Assembly (NCBI GenBank): GCA_016584495.1
Contig: WAID01000002.1
Coordinates: 620,001-684,000 of the forward strand
DNA from: Celoporthe dispersa
Lineage: Eukaryota > Ascomycota > Sordariomycetes > Diaporthales > Cryphonectriaceae
DNA: 64,000 nt
Direction of reading: 5' to 3'
Part shown: positions 30,886-40,490 of the stretch, one piece after another
How positions within the stretch are numbered: position 1 is the first letter of the stretch
Layout of the letters: each line of letters begins with the position of its first letter
Program-made: the position numbers and the translations under genes
The notes under the pieces: generated by a model
Told to the model about the DNA's origin: nothing
Databases searched by the model: none
The model's input: only the letters and a program-made list of their open reading frames with translations

Positions 30886-31673
30886 ATGGAATCCTTCGAC
30901 CCCGCCACAGGCGAGAAGCTCCCCCAGGACGCCATCCAGCGCATCCTCTTCATCTCCATGAACGTGCACGTCTACAACATCCCTCCTCTGACGTCGACAA
31001 AGGGCCACATGGCCGCCCACTGGACCGACGACCCTAAGCGCCACATCTCCACCTGCCGGCTGCGTGTCATCGAGACCGCGATCCCGCAGCCCGGTGCCCA
31101 GGGGGCCGACGACAAGGTCAAGACAGACATCGTGCTCGAGGACTCCTCCACGGCCCAGCTCTTCGCCGCCGCCCCTTACACCTCGCCCGCCGCCGTCGAG
31201 TCCACCCTCGACAGCAGCCGCTTCTTCGCGGTACGCGTGCAGGACCCGAGTGGCCGCAAGGCCACGCTGGGCATCGGCTTCGAGGAGAGGAGCGAGGCCT
31301 TCGACTTTGGCGTCGCGCTGCAGGACGCGCAGAAGGCGCTGGGGCTGGATGGGGGCGCCGCCGCCGCTGCCGAGAAGGCGCAGGCCAAGAAGCGGGAGGC
31401 CGAGGAGAAGAGGACCTGAGTCTCAAGGAGGGAGAGACCATCACGGTGAATCTCGGCGGGAAGTTCGGCAGGAGGAGGCCGCAGCAGGAGCAGAAGAAGC
31501 CTGCCGTTGATAACGTCAGCCTGTCGTCGTTCTCGCTGCCGCCCCCGCCGTCTGGGAACCGGAACTCATTGATCGCCCCCCCGCCGAGCGCGAGTGCTCA
31601 GACGGGCATGTCACAGGGCAGGACCGCGGAGGACCTGGGGTTTGACGACGGTGAGAATGGCGAATTTGCCTGA
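30886..31673 (+). CDS. NECAP-type endocytic adaptor (DUF1681) (frame broken once)
   Basis: A single exon of about 262 residues after adding one base. The N-terminal PH-like NECAP fold is clear: DAIQRILFISMNVHVYNIPP, STKGHMAAHWTDDP, CRLRVIET, DIVLEDSSTAQLFAAAPY, DSSRFFAVRVQDPSGRKA, LGIGFEERSEAFDF. NECAPs bind AP-2 and other clathrin adaptors and act in vesicle formation. The C-terminal part (SLKEGETITVNLGGKFGRR, then proline/serine-rich, ending GFDDGENGEFA) is in the next frame. One G missing at 31412-31413 separates EEKR from DLSLKEGE, a block normally continuous in this family. Confidence 0.88.
31412..31413 (+). other. Apparent -1 frame break (NECAP gene)
   Basis: The frame ends EEKRT-stop, while LSLKEGETITVNLGGKFG continues at once in another frame. 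One added G restores EEKRDLSLKEGE. Confidence 0.8.
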
Positions 31674-31933
31674 TTGCGGATGCCCATTTCATTTTCAAGC
31701 ATGGTTTGGCGCCTGGAGTTTTTACTTTATATTTATGCCTGTTCGTTTCACTGTTTTTTTTTTTGTTGAAAAAAGAAAAGAAAACAAAAAAGACAAGGTG
31801 CCCGAATCTTCAGGAGAAACGGAGAGAAAGACCACGCCCAGCTAGGAACCAGACATATTGCTCTCGACAAAACGTAGACTCATCAATCTTTGAACGACCA
31901 TTCCGGCCTCACACCTTCTTTTTTGTGCCTCAT

Positions 31934-32932
31934 TCATTCCTCTTCGGGCTCGTGCTCCTTCCAGATGGTTTGTAATCCCGGCATGCTCATCCTTTTATCC
32001 TTCGGCTCCGGCGAGAAAGTATCGGCAAGCGACCACCTCCGACCGGCATACGCCTCCCGCTGTGGCAGCGCAGCGAAGTCGGCTGACCTTGTGGCCTTGT
32101 GCTTCGGTCCGCTTTCCCCAGTGGCTGGTGCCATGGATGATTCCCTGCGAGACGGTGCCGCAATCGCTCCCTCGGGAATGAACGGAGGCTGGAAGCCGGC
32201 ACCAAGATAGAAGGAAGGGTCATATGGCAGCAAGGGGTTCGCCATGGCATACTGTGCTCCTAACCAGTACGGCGAAGTCAGCGGGCTCGGGGTGATGGGC
32301 GCCGGGTGGTAGAGGCCGGGAGGCAGAGGCGTGAGGGGCGACACGGGGTCTACGGGCGACACGGAGGGCAGGATCATAGGCGCCCAGGGCGAATACGGGC
32401 TCCAGGCTATCGAGTACGGCGCCAATACCGCTGCGGGCTGGGGCTGGTAGAACCCGCCTCGGCCCAGGTCCTGGTTGTGCAGGTCGTCCAGTCGCAGCAG
32501 GATCAGCTGCTCTTGCTTGTGGGACTCGGCGATGTTGCCCCGCAGCACCTTTGCCTCCCTGCGCAAGCCCTTTGCCGCACCCTTGCTGTGCGCCGAGGCG
32601 AGGCGGATCTCGATGTTGTAGAGGGCGTGGGTGAGCCTCTCGCCGCGTGCATGCTGCCGCTGGAGATTCTCTAGGAGGTAGGAGCGCTCGTAGCTCGACG
32701 AGCCCAACGCCGGCGGCGTGCTGAAGGCGGGGCTCTGGATGTTGTAATGCAGCGTCGGCTGAATGGTCAAGGCCGGGGAGGCCAGAGAGGCTTTCTTCTT
32801 GGTTGGCGATCCGCTGGTGATCGTGAGACTGCTTAGCTTTTTGTCCATGTCGACAATGGGAGCGTTGGGTGCGTTGGGGTCCTCCTTTGGATCCTCCATG
32901 ATGGTCGGGCTGGCTGGGCTCTTCGCCGCCAT
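31934..32932 (-). CDS. Unrecognised proline-rich protein
   Basis: Single exon, 332 residues from the ATG at 32932. I do not recognise a domain. A central helical, charged block (YERSYLLENLQRQHARGERL, THALYNIEIRLASAHSKG, EAKVLRGNIAESHKQEQLIL) looks like a coiled coil and is the best candidate for a conserved core. It is followed by a long low-complexity region rich in Pro, Tyr, Ser and Leu, and a basic segment SRRESSMAPATGESGPKHKATRS. The protein appears cytosolic or nuclear, with no signal peptide. The frame stays open upstream to 33343, but that stretch lacks coding character and I treat it as leader. The tail is acidic (EHEPEEE). Confidence 0.7.
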   Translation of the reverse strand: MAAKSPASPTIMEDPKEDPNAPNAPIVDMDKKLSSLTITSGSPTKKKASLASPALTIQPTLHYNIQSPAFSTPPALGSSSYERSYLLENLQRQHARGERLTHALYNIEIRLASAHSKGAAKGLRREAKVLRGNIAESHKQEQLILLRLDDLHNQDLGRGGFYQPQPAAVLAPYSIAWSPYSPWAPMILPSVSPVDPVSPLTPLPPGLYHPAPITPSPLTSPYWLGAQYAMANPLLPYDPSFYLGAGFQPPFIPEGAIAAPSRRESSMAPATGESGPKHKATRSADFAALPQREAYAGRRWSLADTFSPEPKDKRMSMPGLQTIWKEHEPEEE

Positions 32933-34029
32933 GACTGCGACAAGTCTAAAGAGGAGAGCAGAGTTGCACGTAGAGAGTAAACGAGTGATCACCGCACGCT
33001 GTCGAAGGTCATTCCAACCGGAGAAGACGGGCGGGTGGCTCATAGAGTAAGCAAAACATGGACTCCTCCACCCTGTTATCCCGCTCAGACTACCAACACA
33101 AAGGAGGCTGAATGCATACAGTTTAGTGTCAGCTAATTCAAGCACCAGCTGAACGTGATGCCCAGTCGATATCTTGTACCCGAACAAAGAGGTCGAGTAT
33201 AGTGTGCCGTCATCAATCACGAATGGGGGAGAGGGGATGGCGAGTGAAATCGATGCCGTGCTTCTAAAGGAAACTATGTCCCTATATATGTGTGGTGACT
33301 CAGGCGTGGGAATAGCATCACCTGTGAGGAGCAGTGCACCCAAGGTCAGTTAGTGGTGCTGATATGACGGAGATCATGAAAGTAGTGCTGCTATGGCATA
33401 GCAGATCAGCATGCATCCAGCTTGTCTACTTACAAGTATCTAGATCAAGTCAGAAATGTCCTGGCACCGCCAGCCGGGGGGTTTTGGTGCTTATTCGACT
33501 GCTTCCTTTTAAACACAGAGCAAGAGCGGTTGAGGAATAAGTGAAGCGTAGGATAGCTGAAGCTCCAGTCTTCCTCTTTCCCTTTTCTCTCCCTCTTTTC
33601 CCTTCATTTTCTTTTTTCTTTTTGGCCAGGAATTATTTGCAGATGAACAGTGTTTATAACATTGCGCTTCGGATACTTCGCTCACGCTTCAGTATCCTGC
33701 GCTCCGTTTAATAAGCCGCGCCGCCCCAGGTAAGGCGTTGCCGAATAACTTAAATACAGCTCGAGTTGCGGTGCGTTGTTTGTTCGAACCCAAAATTCCT
33801 GAGAGTTTCCGCGGAAAAGGAGGATTCAGGGACAGTACGCTCATGTGTGGCGGAGTTCCCCTGGTTCCTCAAGGTTTCGGCCTCCAAGAGCGTCGTAATA
33901 AGGGTGCTCTTAGAGGAGCCTTTTGCCATTGTCCATGCCGCTCCACTGTGGAGGACTATCCTTCTCGACTTTGTTCTTTCTGTTCTTTCTGTTCTTTCTT
34001 CTTTTCATTCTCTCTTCCTTGATTTATTG
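32933..34029. other. Upstream region of the proline-rich gene
   Basis: Lies between two minus-strand genes. It contains a TGACTCA word at 33296-33302, a TTCTTTTC block near 33571-33623 and a TTCTTTCTGTTC repeat near 33973-34015 that is probably 3' sequence of the radical SAM gene. No conserved frame is found. Confidence 0.45.
33296..33302. promoter_or_regulatory. TGACTCA (Gcn4/CPC1-type) word
   Basis: A perfect TGACTCA, about 365 bases upstream of the ATG at 32932. Such sites bind bZIP factors of the cross-pathway control family. Occupancy is not known. Confidence 0.3.
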
Positions 34030-35475
34030 TTAGATGCTGAAACCGTCGTGACCTGGTGGGTCGCAGAACCGCCACAGGCCAGCTCGCTCAGCAGCCTTTC
34101 TCACAGAGCTGACTTCTTCTCTGCTCACGACACGGTTGATCTCGGCGTACCGTATATCCCCCTTGGCGCCACCCTCTGAGTCTCCCGCTGGCGTTTCTTT
34201 GTTCGTGCCGGTCTTCCGCCGGGCCTTGCCCACGTGCGCATCAGGATGATATTGTTCTGCGACAGTAGTCAGCAAAGCACTGTGTCCCCCAGAGATGGAG
34301 ATGGATAAAGTGCACATACCCATGATATTAACAAAGCAGTCTCTCGAGACCTCGTCTGCCAAGAAATTCATGATACGCTCACCCTCGGCCTCCAGCCCCG
34401 GCATGACAAGGTGCCGCACCAACAAGCCCTTCTTGGCGATGCCGTCGGGCGTAAAACACAGGTCTCCAACCTGCGCATGCATGGCCTTGATACTCTCCCT
34501 CGCCGCGGCCGCATAGTCACCCGCCTTGAGCAGCCTCTTGGACGTGGCCGGCTCCCACACCTTGAAGTCCGGCAGGTAGATGTCGACCAGCCCGTCCAGC
34601 AGCTCCAGGGACGAGAGCGAGTCGTAGGCCGACGTGTTGTAGATGATGGGTACGGTCAGCCCGCGGTCCCGAGCGTCCATGATGGACAGGGCTACCTGGG
34701 GTACGACGTGCTCCGGCGTGATGAGGTTGATGTTGTGCACGTTGCCGACCTGCTGCAGCTTGATGAACCAGTCGGCGAGCTCGTCGGGCCGCAGGTTGAA
34801 ACCGTTCTTCTGGTGGCTTATGTCGTGGTTCTGACAGGAAGGAACAGCGTAGGTTACACATGGAGAAGAAGACACTGCCTGAGCCGTTGTGTCCTTGTAC
34901 GCAGGGCTCTGGGATCGTGTCAGCCTGTGTATTTTCTAGTCATTAGATAGAAAAGGCCCTCCCTCATTCCCAAGCGCCCCAGGGAAGAAGAAGGAAGAAG
35001 AGAAGAAAAAAAAAAAAGGGAGGGCCCCAAAGCTTCCAGCCTAGGAGAGTTGTGGCATGTAGAAGTAAATATTTCTAACACAAGCAACACACCTTCGCCA
35101 AAGTGAGGAGCAATCACATTGACCACAACATCCGAGCCGATCAGACACATGCCCGGCTTCTCGTACCTGTTGGCTCCACACAGCCGCGGGCACAGGTTAC
35201 AATTCCGAAGGTGAGCGTAGGCCCTCGAGCGCTTCTTTGCCTCGTCGATAGAGGACAACATCATGTACTAGAGCTGCCATAGTCAGCCAGCGGATCCCAG
35301 CTCAGAATACAGAGGGTTAGCAGCAGAAGGGTACGATACCCGGGGAATGTAGTCGTCTAGCAGGAACGGCGGTGCGAGGTGAAGAGGTCTGTGCGAGGCT
35401 GGCGGGCGCTGGGAGCCGGGCGAGACGGCGCATGCGACTCCCCTTGCGAAGAGCGCTGGTCGCGGGTCTCTTCAT
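34030..35475 (-). CDS. PflX-like radical SAM protein (frame broken, probably mitochondrial)
   Basis: Exons (minus) 35340-35475, 35093-35267, 34320-34908 and 34030-34256, about 374 residues after two one-base removals. The core matches the PflX/COG1313 branch of radical SAM proteins: NCNLCPRLCGANRYEKPGMC (a Cys-rich segment), EPCVQGHNGSGSVFFS, the cluster motif CNLRC-x2-C followed by QNHDISHQKNGF, then VHNINLITPEHVVPQVALSI, IYNTSAYDSLSSLELLDG, DIYLPDFKVWE and KKGLLVRHLVMPG. The motif C-x3-C-x2-C should bind the 4Fe-4S cluster that cleaves S-adenosylmethionine; the substrate is unknown. The start at 35475 begins an Arg-rich stretch without acidic residues (MKRPATSALRKGSRMRRLAR), like a mitochondrial presequence. 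An extra base inside the cluster motif (34837-34838) and another in exon 1 break the frame. Confidence 0.85.
34837..34838 (-). other. Apparent +1 frame break inside the radical SAM motif
   Basis: CNLRCSF runs into another frame, and CQNHDISHQ follows with one base too many. Removing one base at the GG (+) restores the third cluster cysteine. Confidence 0.75.
35360..35470 (-). other. Apparent frame break in exon 1 of the radical SAM gene
   Basis: The ATG frame (presequence-like) and the FLLDDYIPR frame that splices in phase to YMMLSSIDEAKKR differ by one base. The exact position cannot be fixed. A missed small intron or another first exon is possible. Confidence 0.45.
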
Positions 35476-36057
35476 GATGAGGCAAAGCCTTACATGACGG
35501 ACAGGTTGTGTGGGCGGGACGTGGGTGGGCAAGAGGGAGATTTGGTTGCTTGAACGGCGTAGTGTGTCAAGGGTGGCGAATGTTCCCAGTTCAACCACGC
35601 AAGAGATCAATGGATGCGGGGCTTGGTCATCACCCAAATTATGTCCAGCGACAAACGACAAGATGAGGCTGTACAAGGCGCCAACACAGATATTCTTGAC
35701 TAGAAAAGAAATAAAAATTAGAAAAACCCTGAAAGTCTAGACTCAGATTGCTGGTTAAATCTCTCATCTTCTTAGTGTTGGTTGTGCTTTCGTCTCTCCA
35801 AGCCGTCGACCTCGGGAGTTCGTATCGGCCTAACTGAACCACCTGCAGGTAAAGCATGGTCTCACAACACATCCGAATGGGCAACTTGCGCGAACAGGAT
35901 TGCTGTGGAAACCACATGAATTCTCCACCCAATGTATCCAGGTCTATCTATATCACAAGTCTAGTTGTATATACCATGGGTATCTAGAGCTGTCCAAGAT
36001 GAATGCCAACAAAAATCTGCGGGGGAAAGAGAACGAGACAAAAGGTCACGCTTTCGC
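35476..36057. other. Intergenic region upstream of the radical SAM gene
   Basis: Both neighbours are on the minus strand. The stretch includes AT-richer sequence (35680-36010) likely covering the 3' end of the TMEM42-like gene. No gene is seen. Confidence 0.45.
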
Positions 36058-37083
36058 TCAATCGTCCAGGTCACCCAGCTCCACGACGTCCTCGTCTTCA
36101 TCCTTCAGCTCAGGGCCCGAGACTCCTTCTGTCTGGGGGACATCCTCGTACGCCCCCAAGCCGTCCTGGCCTGGAGGCGTGGCGTCTGCCTCGTCTCCAG
36201 AGGGCTTACCGCCCTCGTCTTTGCTCCCGATGATCACGTTGCCAGCGACCAGGAGAGCCGCGCCGGCCCACCACAGCGGAGGGAGGGACTCGGAGAAGAT
36301 GATGAGGCCGAGCATAGCCGTGATCATAAAGTTGGAGGACGTGTTTATGATCGCGACCTGCGTGGTGGAGCTGCCCTTCGCGAGGGCTTGCGTGAACAGC
36401 GTCCACATCACCCCGTTAAAGACCAGGTTCAGGCCAAAGAAGATCTGGTATCAAGCATCAGTAGGCTATGCAAAAGGAGAGGCCTGGAAAGGACGGCGAT
36501 CGCTGATGGATGGGGGTGACTCACAGCGCGGACGATGTATTCGATGACATTCTCCACAGCGTCAAGGTGTAAGAGTCCCGCAACACCTTGAGCAAAAGTC
36601 GTCGTCAACTCGGTCGTTGTCCTGTCGCACAGTCAACAGGTGAGCGCCTCTCTGACAAGAAAAGATGTCCCTGGGCTATCTTGCCCGGACGCTCGGAGTG
36701 CGTCGGATGAGAGAACGAAAAAGAGGACCCATGGGGATGAATCTCTGTACTTACAGCTTTGCAAACACACCATTGAACGCAGCGCTCGCCCCGCTGGCAA
36801 TCGCCAACACGATCCACTGGTTCTGCCGGGCCCAACCCATCTTGTCGCGTGCGCTGTCGTCGTCGGCGGGGTGTTTGGCTTCTTCGTCTTCTCTTGCGGC
36901 GGCGTCTCTGGACAGCAGAGGTCGCCGCTCGCCTGACGACAACTGGGCCTCTGGATCCATCTCGCCGGAGGATGACGGCCCCTTTTCGTCGGTGACACGC
37001 GGTGCAGCTGACGCAGGCGCAGGGGGGTTGGGTGAAAGGGTGGGCTCGGCAGCAGCCACCGGGCGGCGGCGGTGGCGGAGCAT
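36058..37083 (-). CDS. EamA/TMEM42-like membrane protein
   Basis: Exons (minus) 36755-37083, 36621-36525 and 36444-36058, 270 residues. The N-terminal half is disordered, with many Pro, Ser, Asp and Glu. Then come membrane-type segments: QNQWIVLAIASGASAAFNGV, GVAGLLHLDAVENVIEYIV, FFGLNLVFNGVMWTLFTQAL, NTSSNFMITAMLGLIIFSES and PLWWAGAALLVAGNVII. The short four-helix EamA layout is that of TMEM42-like proteins, relatives of drug/metabolite transporters. The C-terminal tail is acidic (KDEDEDVVELGDLDD). Substrate is not known. An in-frame ATG 48 bases upstream (37131) is an alternative start. Confidence 0.78.
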
Positions 37084-37942
37084 ATTGGGCGAGCGGGAGG
37101 AGACACTGAGTAATGTGATCCGAATAGCCAAGAGGTATTAGTAAATGGCGTCTTGGTATCCTTGCACAAGATGGCACTTGTGTGTTTCAAGGTTCTTTCT
37201 GGGATGCTCTGGTCGTACTTCTGCGCTTTGGCTGGGTTGATGTTGTTTCGCAAGGTTTGGGGACAGGTCATACTACCGACCCCGGGGCGGAATTGTCTCA
37301 CATTGCACACTACCGGATGTGTGGAAAAGTACTTACTTACCTGCCTGGTCTTATTTTCAGCATCAACAACGAAGGCTAAGAATTCATGCTTTACAGATGG
37401 CTGTCTTGCAATTCAAAGGTATAAACTACTTTCTGCATTTGACTCCAAGGTTATGAAGAGAGAGGTAGAGAGAATACCAAAAAAAAAAAAAAAAAAAAAA
37501 AAAGGAACAGTCCTCTCCGTACTCTGTCGCGCGGAGCCCAGAACTGGACCCCTCGTTTTCGTGGACCGCTTCACCACTCCCCTCCTCTCGTCACACTCGA
37601 CTGCATAACAATTGCGCAGAAGAACAGATGACTCGGAAGAAGGGCTTGGAAGATGTGCTCGCACCACAGGGGAGGAGAGACTTTCCCGCCTGGTTGCTCG
37701 GCGGCGTCTCGATGTCGCAAAGCTTGAAAATGATCAATGTATTCTTTGTCTCGATCACCAACAGATGCAGTTCTAGCCGCAAAGCTGATGAGAGATCCCT
37801 TTATGGCTGGGGGGAAAATGAGTCCTCTGCAGTGGTCCAGCCTGAAATACTGTGTCCTAGAACGCCTTGGCCGAAAACACCAAAACCCATCCAAACGCCA
37901 GGTATGATTTGCCGCCACCTAGCGGAGCTGTCGTGTCCATCC
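37084..37942. other. Intergenic region with long poly-A run
   Basis: Lies between two minus-strand genes. A run of 25 A (37479-37503) stands out. The rest shows no conserved frame and should hold the promoter of the TMEM42-like gene and the TFIIA gamma 3' end. Confidence 0.5.
37479..37503 (+). repeat. 25-base A run
   Basis: Uninterrupted A run in the 37.1-37.9 kb intergenic region; its length is likely to be imprecise in any assembly. Confidence 0.9.
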
Positions 37943-38544
37943 CTAAGGGCCCTCGCCGGGACGCTTCGCATTGCAGCTGACGATCTTAACCTTGTCCGCG
38001 ACGACTGCCTGTCCGCCGTTCTCCATCTTGAAAGAGACGTTCTTAATGAGGAAGGTCCACACCTCGTCGCAGAAGCGGTAGGTATCCAGGGAGCCCTGTG
38101 AGCGATGCGCGCGCGAAGTCGCCCATTGTCAGCCTTCTGAAATCCCGAGACCTCCAGTCCCTCCCCCTGTTCGTTCGCGACAGTCCAGATGCTCTTCCTC
38201 TCTCCCTCTCGGCACCGCAGACAGACTGAGTGGCGTGTATGCAGAAAAGGCGCTCTCCTCACCTTGAAAGTCAACCTGGCCTTGACCTTTTCCTGTAGGA
38301 CATCCGCGATCGCTCGGTCGAAGTTGGCGAGGATCTTCATCGCCAGCTGAGGGTCGATGCGATGATCTGTGATCAGGTCATCGAGGGTGTCGGTCAGAGT
38401 AGCGCCGATGCTGTTCCAGCGCAAGTCACGTCAGTCATCCATCCTGCGGTGGGGAGAGGAAGAGCAGGCAGAGGACGGTGCGGGCACGATGTACCTGCTA
38501 CGGCGATACAGCTCGTAGTAGTTCTGAGCACCGCCGGAAGCCAT
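37943..38544 (-). CDS. TOA2: Transcription initiation factor IIA small (gamma) subunit
   Basis: Exons (minus) 38495-38544, 38263-38410 and 37943-38095, 116 residues with phases consistent. TFIIA stabilises TBP on the TATA box for RNA polymerase II. The sequence YYELYRRSSIGATLTDTLDD, LITDHRIDPQLAMKILANFD, FDRAIADVLQEKVKARLTFK is the helical half. GSLDTYRFCDEVWTFLIKNV and KVKIVSCNAKRPGEGP form the beta half. Its length and content are standard for the family. It is divergent from VMA16. Confidence 0.95.
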
Positions 38545-38934
38545 CTTTGTCTTGAGCGCTGGCAGCAGGTCACCAACGTATTGGCTGTGGTGTCGTTTCT
38601 GGGTTGTTGAAGAGTGGAAGATCGGTTTAGAGAGGGCCGGAGACAAAGGAGGCCTGGCGGGCTGAGTTGCCGGGGGCTGACTCAGCTGTCTGCACCGAAT
38701 CGCAGGAGCCGGGGAGACCCACTCGAGGCCGCTCCATACACACGTGATTGGCTCCGGTTTTAGATCAGAGGTCCAGCAAGGAGCTTCCTGCTGTACCTAA
38801 AGTTACAGTGCTGCTGATGACGACCTCGCCTTAGCTTCCGGCCGTTGTCCTTCACATCGCAACATATTCAAACGAGGAAGACCTCTCCCTTTTCTTTCCA
38901 CTTTTCCCCGACCAGCTCTCCAGATCTGCCCAGG
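38545..38934. promoter_or_regulatory. Divergent promoter, TFIIA gamma / VMA16
   Basis: 390 bases shared by two essential genes. A perfect TGACTCA lies at 38678-38684. A CT-rich leader (38880-38905) precedes VMA16. Confidence 0.5.
38678..38684. promoter_or_regulatory. TGACTCA (Gcn4/CPC1 or AP-1 type) site
   Basis: Perfect palindromic bZIP core in the compact TFIIA gamma / VMA16 divergent promoter. The role is inferred from the motif. Confidence 0.35.
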
Positions 38935-39864
38935 ATGAGCACCAAATACTCTCTCGGAGGCCTGACCGGCGCGCTCGGTGTGATAGGAGCTTGTATGTCT
39001 GCCTGGCTCGAAGAATGCCAACAGGTCGAGCGGGCAAGTGTTGTTGCTAACTGCTGCGTCCAGATATGCTCTTCACTGGCTCTGGCGAGTCCTTCAACGT
39101 ACGTCCAGCCGACTCGCGGAATCCACCTCATCCTCCTCCCGAATACAGAAAGCACGATAGTCTGACAAGCTACGGTCTAGGTCGGCGCGTTCCTCGAATC
39201 CATCTCGCCCGCAGCATATGGCGGCTTGGGCATTAGCCTCTGCATCGGCCTATCGGTCGTGGGAGCAGCATGGTATGCAGACCATCTCTACGGAACATAA
39301 AACCAAAAGAGAGAGAGAGAGAGAGAGAGAGACAGAGGGAGGCATACAAATGGTTCGCTGACAACAAGCCAAGGGGAATCTTCATAACCGGCTCCTCGAT
39401 CGTCGGCGGTGGCGTCCGCGCCCCCGTATCCGCACCAAGAACCTCATCTCCATCATCTTCTGCGAGGTCGTCGCCATCTACGGCGTCATCATGTCCATCG
39501 TCTTCTCCGCCAAGCTCGCCGGCGTCCAGGGCGCCGAACTCTACGACGCCAAGACCTACTACACGGGGTTTGCGCTGTTCTGGGCCGGCCTGACGGTCGG
39601 CATGTGCAATCTGATCTGCGGTGTCGCGGTCGGTATTAATGGCAGTGGTGCCGCGCTGGCGGACGCCGCGGATCCTACACTGTGCGTAGCGCTCTCGACC
39701 CCTTGAGGCTTGTTCGATGATGAGTGGTTTATGTTAATAATGTGTTTTCTTGCAGATTCGTCAAGATCCTAGTCATTGAGATTTTCAGCTCTGTCCTCGG
39801 TCTGTTTGGGCTGATCGTGGGCTTGCTCGTCTCTAGCAAGGCGACAGAATTCGGCGAGGCGTAA
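38935..39864 (+). CDS. VMA16: V-type proton ATPase subunit c'' (frame broken once)
   Basis: Exons 38935-38992, 39064-39098, 39181-39272, 39374-39681 and 39756-39864, 200 residues after adding one base. This proteolipid belongs to the membrane V0 ring that pumps protons into vacuoles and Golgi. Seen are FTGSGESFNVGAF, ESISPAAYGGLGISLCIGLS, WGIFITGSSIVGGGVRAP, the acidic helix IFCEVVAIYGVIMSIVFSAK with its proton-carrying glutamate, and FALFWAGLTVGMCNLICGVA and FSSVLGLFGLIVGLLVSSKA. Between VRAP and RIRTKNLISII the frame shifts, explained by one missing C in the run 39421-39425. Intron 3 contains a GA repeat. The order of hydrophobic segments fits c'' rather than c. Confidence 0.93.
39310..39332 (+). 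repeat. GA repeat in VMA16 intron 3
   Basis: About ten GA units inside the third intron, between the donor at 39273 and the acceptor at 39372-39373. Confidence 0.85.
39421..39425 (+). other. Apparent -1 frame break in a C run (VMA16)
   Basis: One added C in the five-C run restores VRAPRIRTKNLISIIFCEV. As given, the frame falls into a Pro/Ser-rich non-family reading. Confidence 0.85.
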
Positions 39865-40490
39865 AGGAGGTGGAGCAACAGATGCGAGCGAGGTTTGGAT
39901 TGTACGAGTTCCATATCGGGATCCAAGAAGGCTGTGTGTAGCTTACGGGAGGTATTGCCTGGCCAAAATATCATCGTCACATTTTAGGGCGTTTGGGGAA
40001 TAGCATAAGAGAAGGGAAGTTGTCAAATTTTCAGGTGTACACTAATTGCTATCTTACAAACCATCGAAGAGGAGAGTCCATCACATACCAGCTTTCAGTG
40101 TTGCTGGCTCCAGACTCGGAATTAGACTCGATTAAAGGCGAATGCGCCAGATCACCAAGCCGTGCCTAGTGTGATCTTCTCCTCTTCTTGTCCCCCGTCC
40201 TAGTTCATTCGATTATCCCGAGTTCTCTTCCAGACAGTTGGCAGAAGAACAAGGCGGACCTGTCTAGATGTCGTTGTAGAACAGACCCGGTTCGATTTCG
40301 CCCCTGGGACTCAACCAAGACGGTCGACCATGAATCCCTAATCCAGCACGTACATTTTCTCAGAGGCCCAAGCAGCGCCTCGGCCTCCCCCGAGGCAAAC
40401 TCATCCGGGATTCGGCCATGAGGCGTCGGAGACCTGGGGCTGCGCACTTGGCCCGACCAGGCTCCCACTTGAGTCCCGAGCAGACTGATG
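39865..40490. other. Convergent intergenic region
   Basis: Lies between the 3' ends of VMA16 and the Cys/His-rich unknown. No conserved frame is seen. Confidence 0.5.

Noticed and set aside
32933..33343. Upstream extension of the proline-rich protein
   Set aside because: The frame is open by chance. The reading has no similarity to a coding segment and contains leader-like sequence; the ATG at 32932 is preferred.
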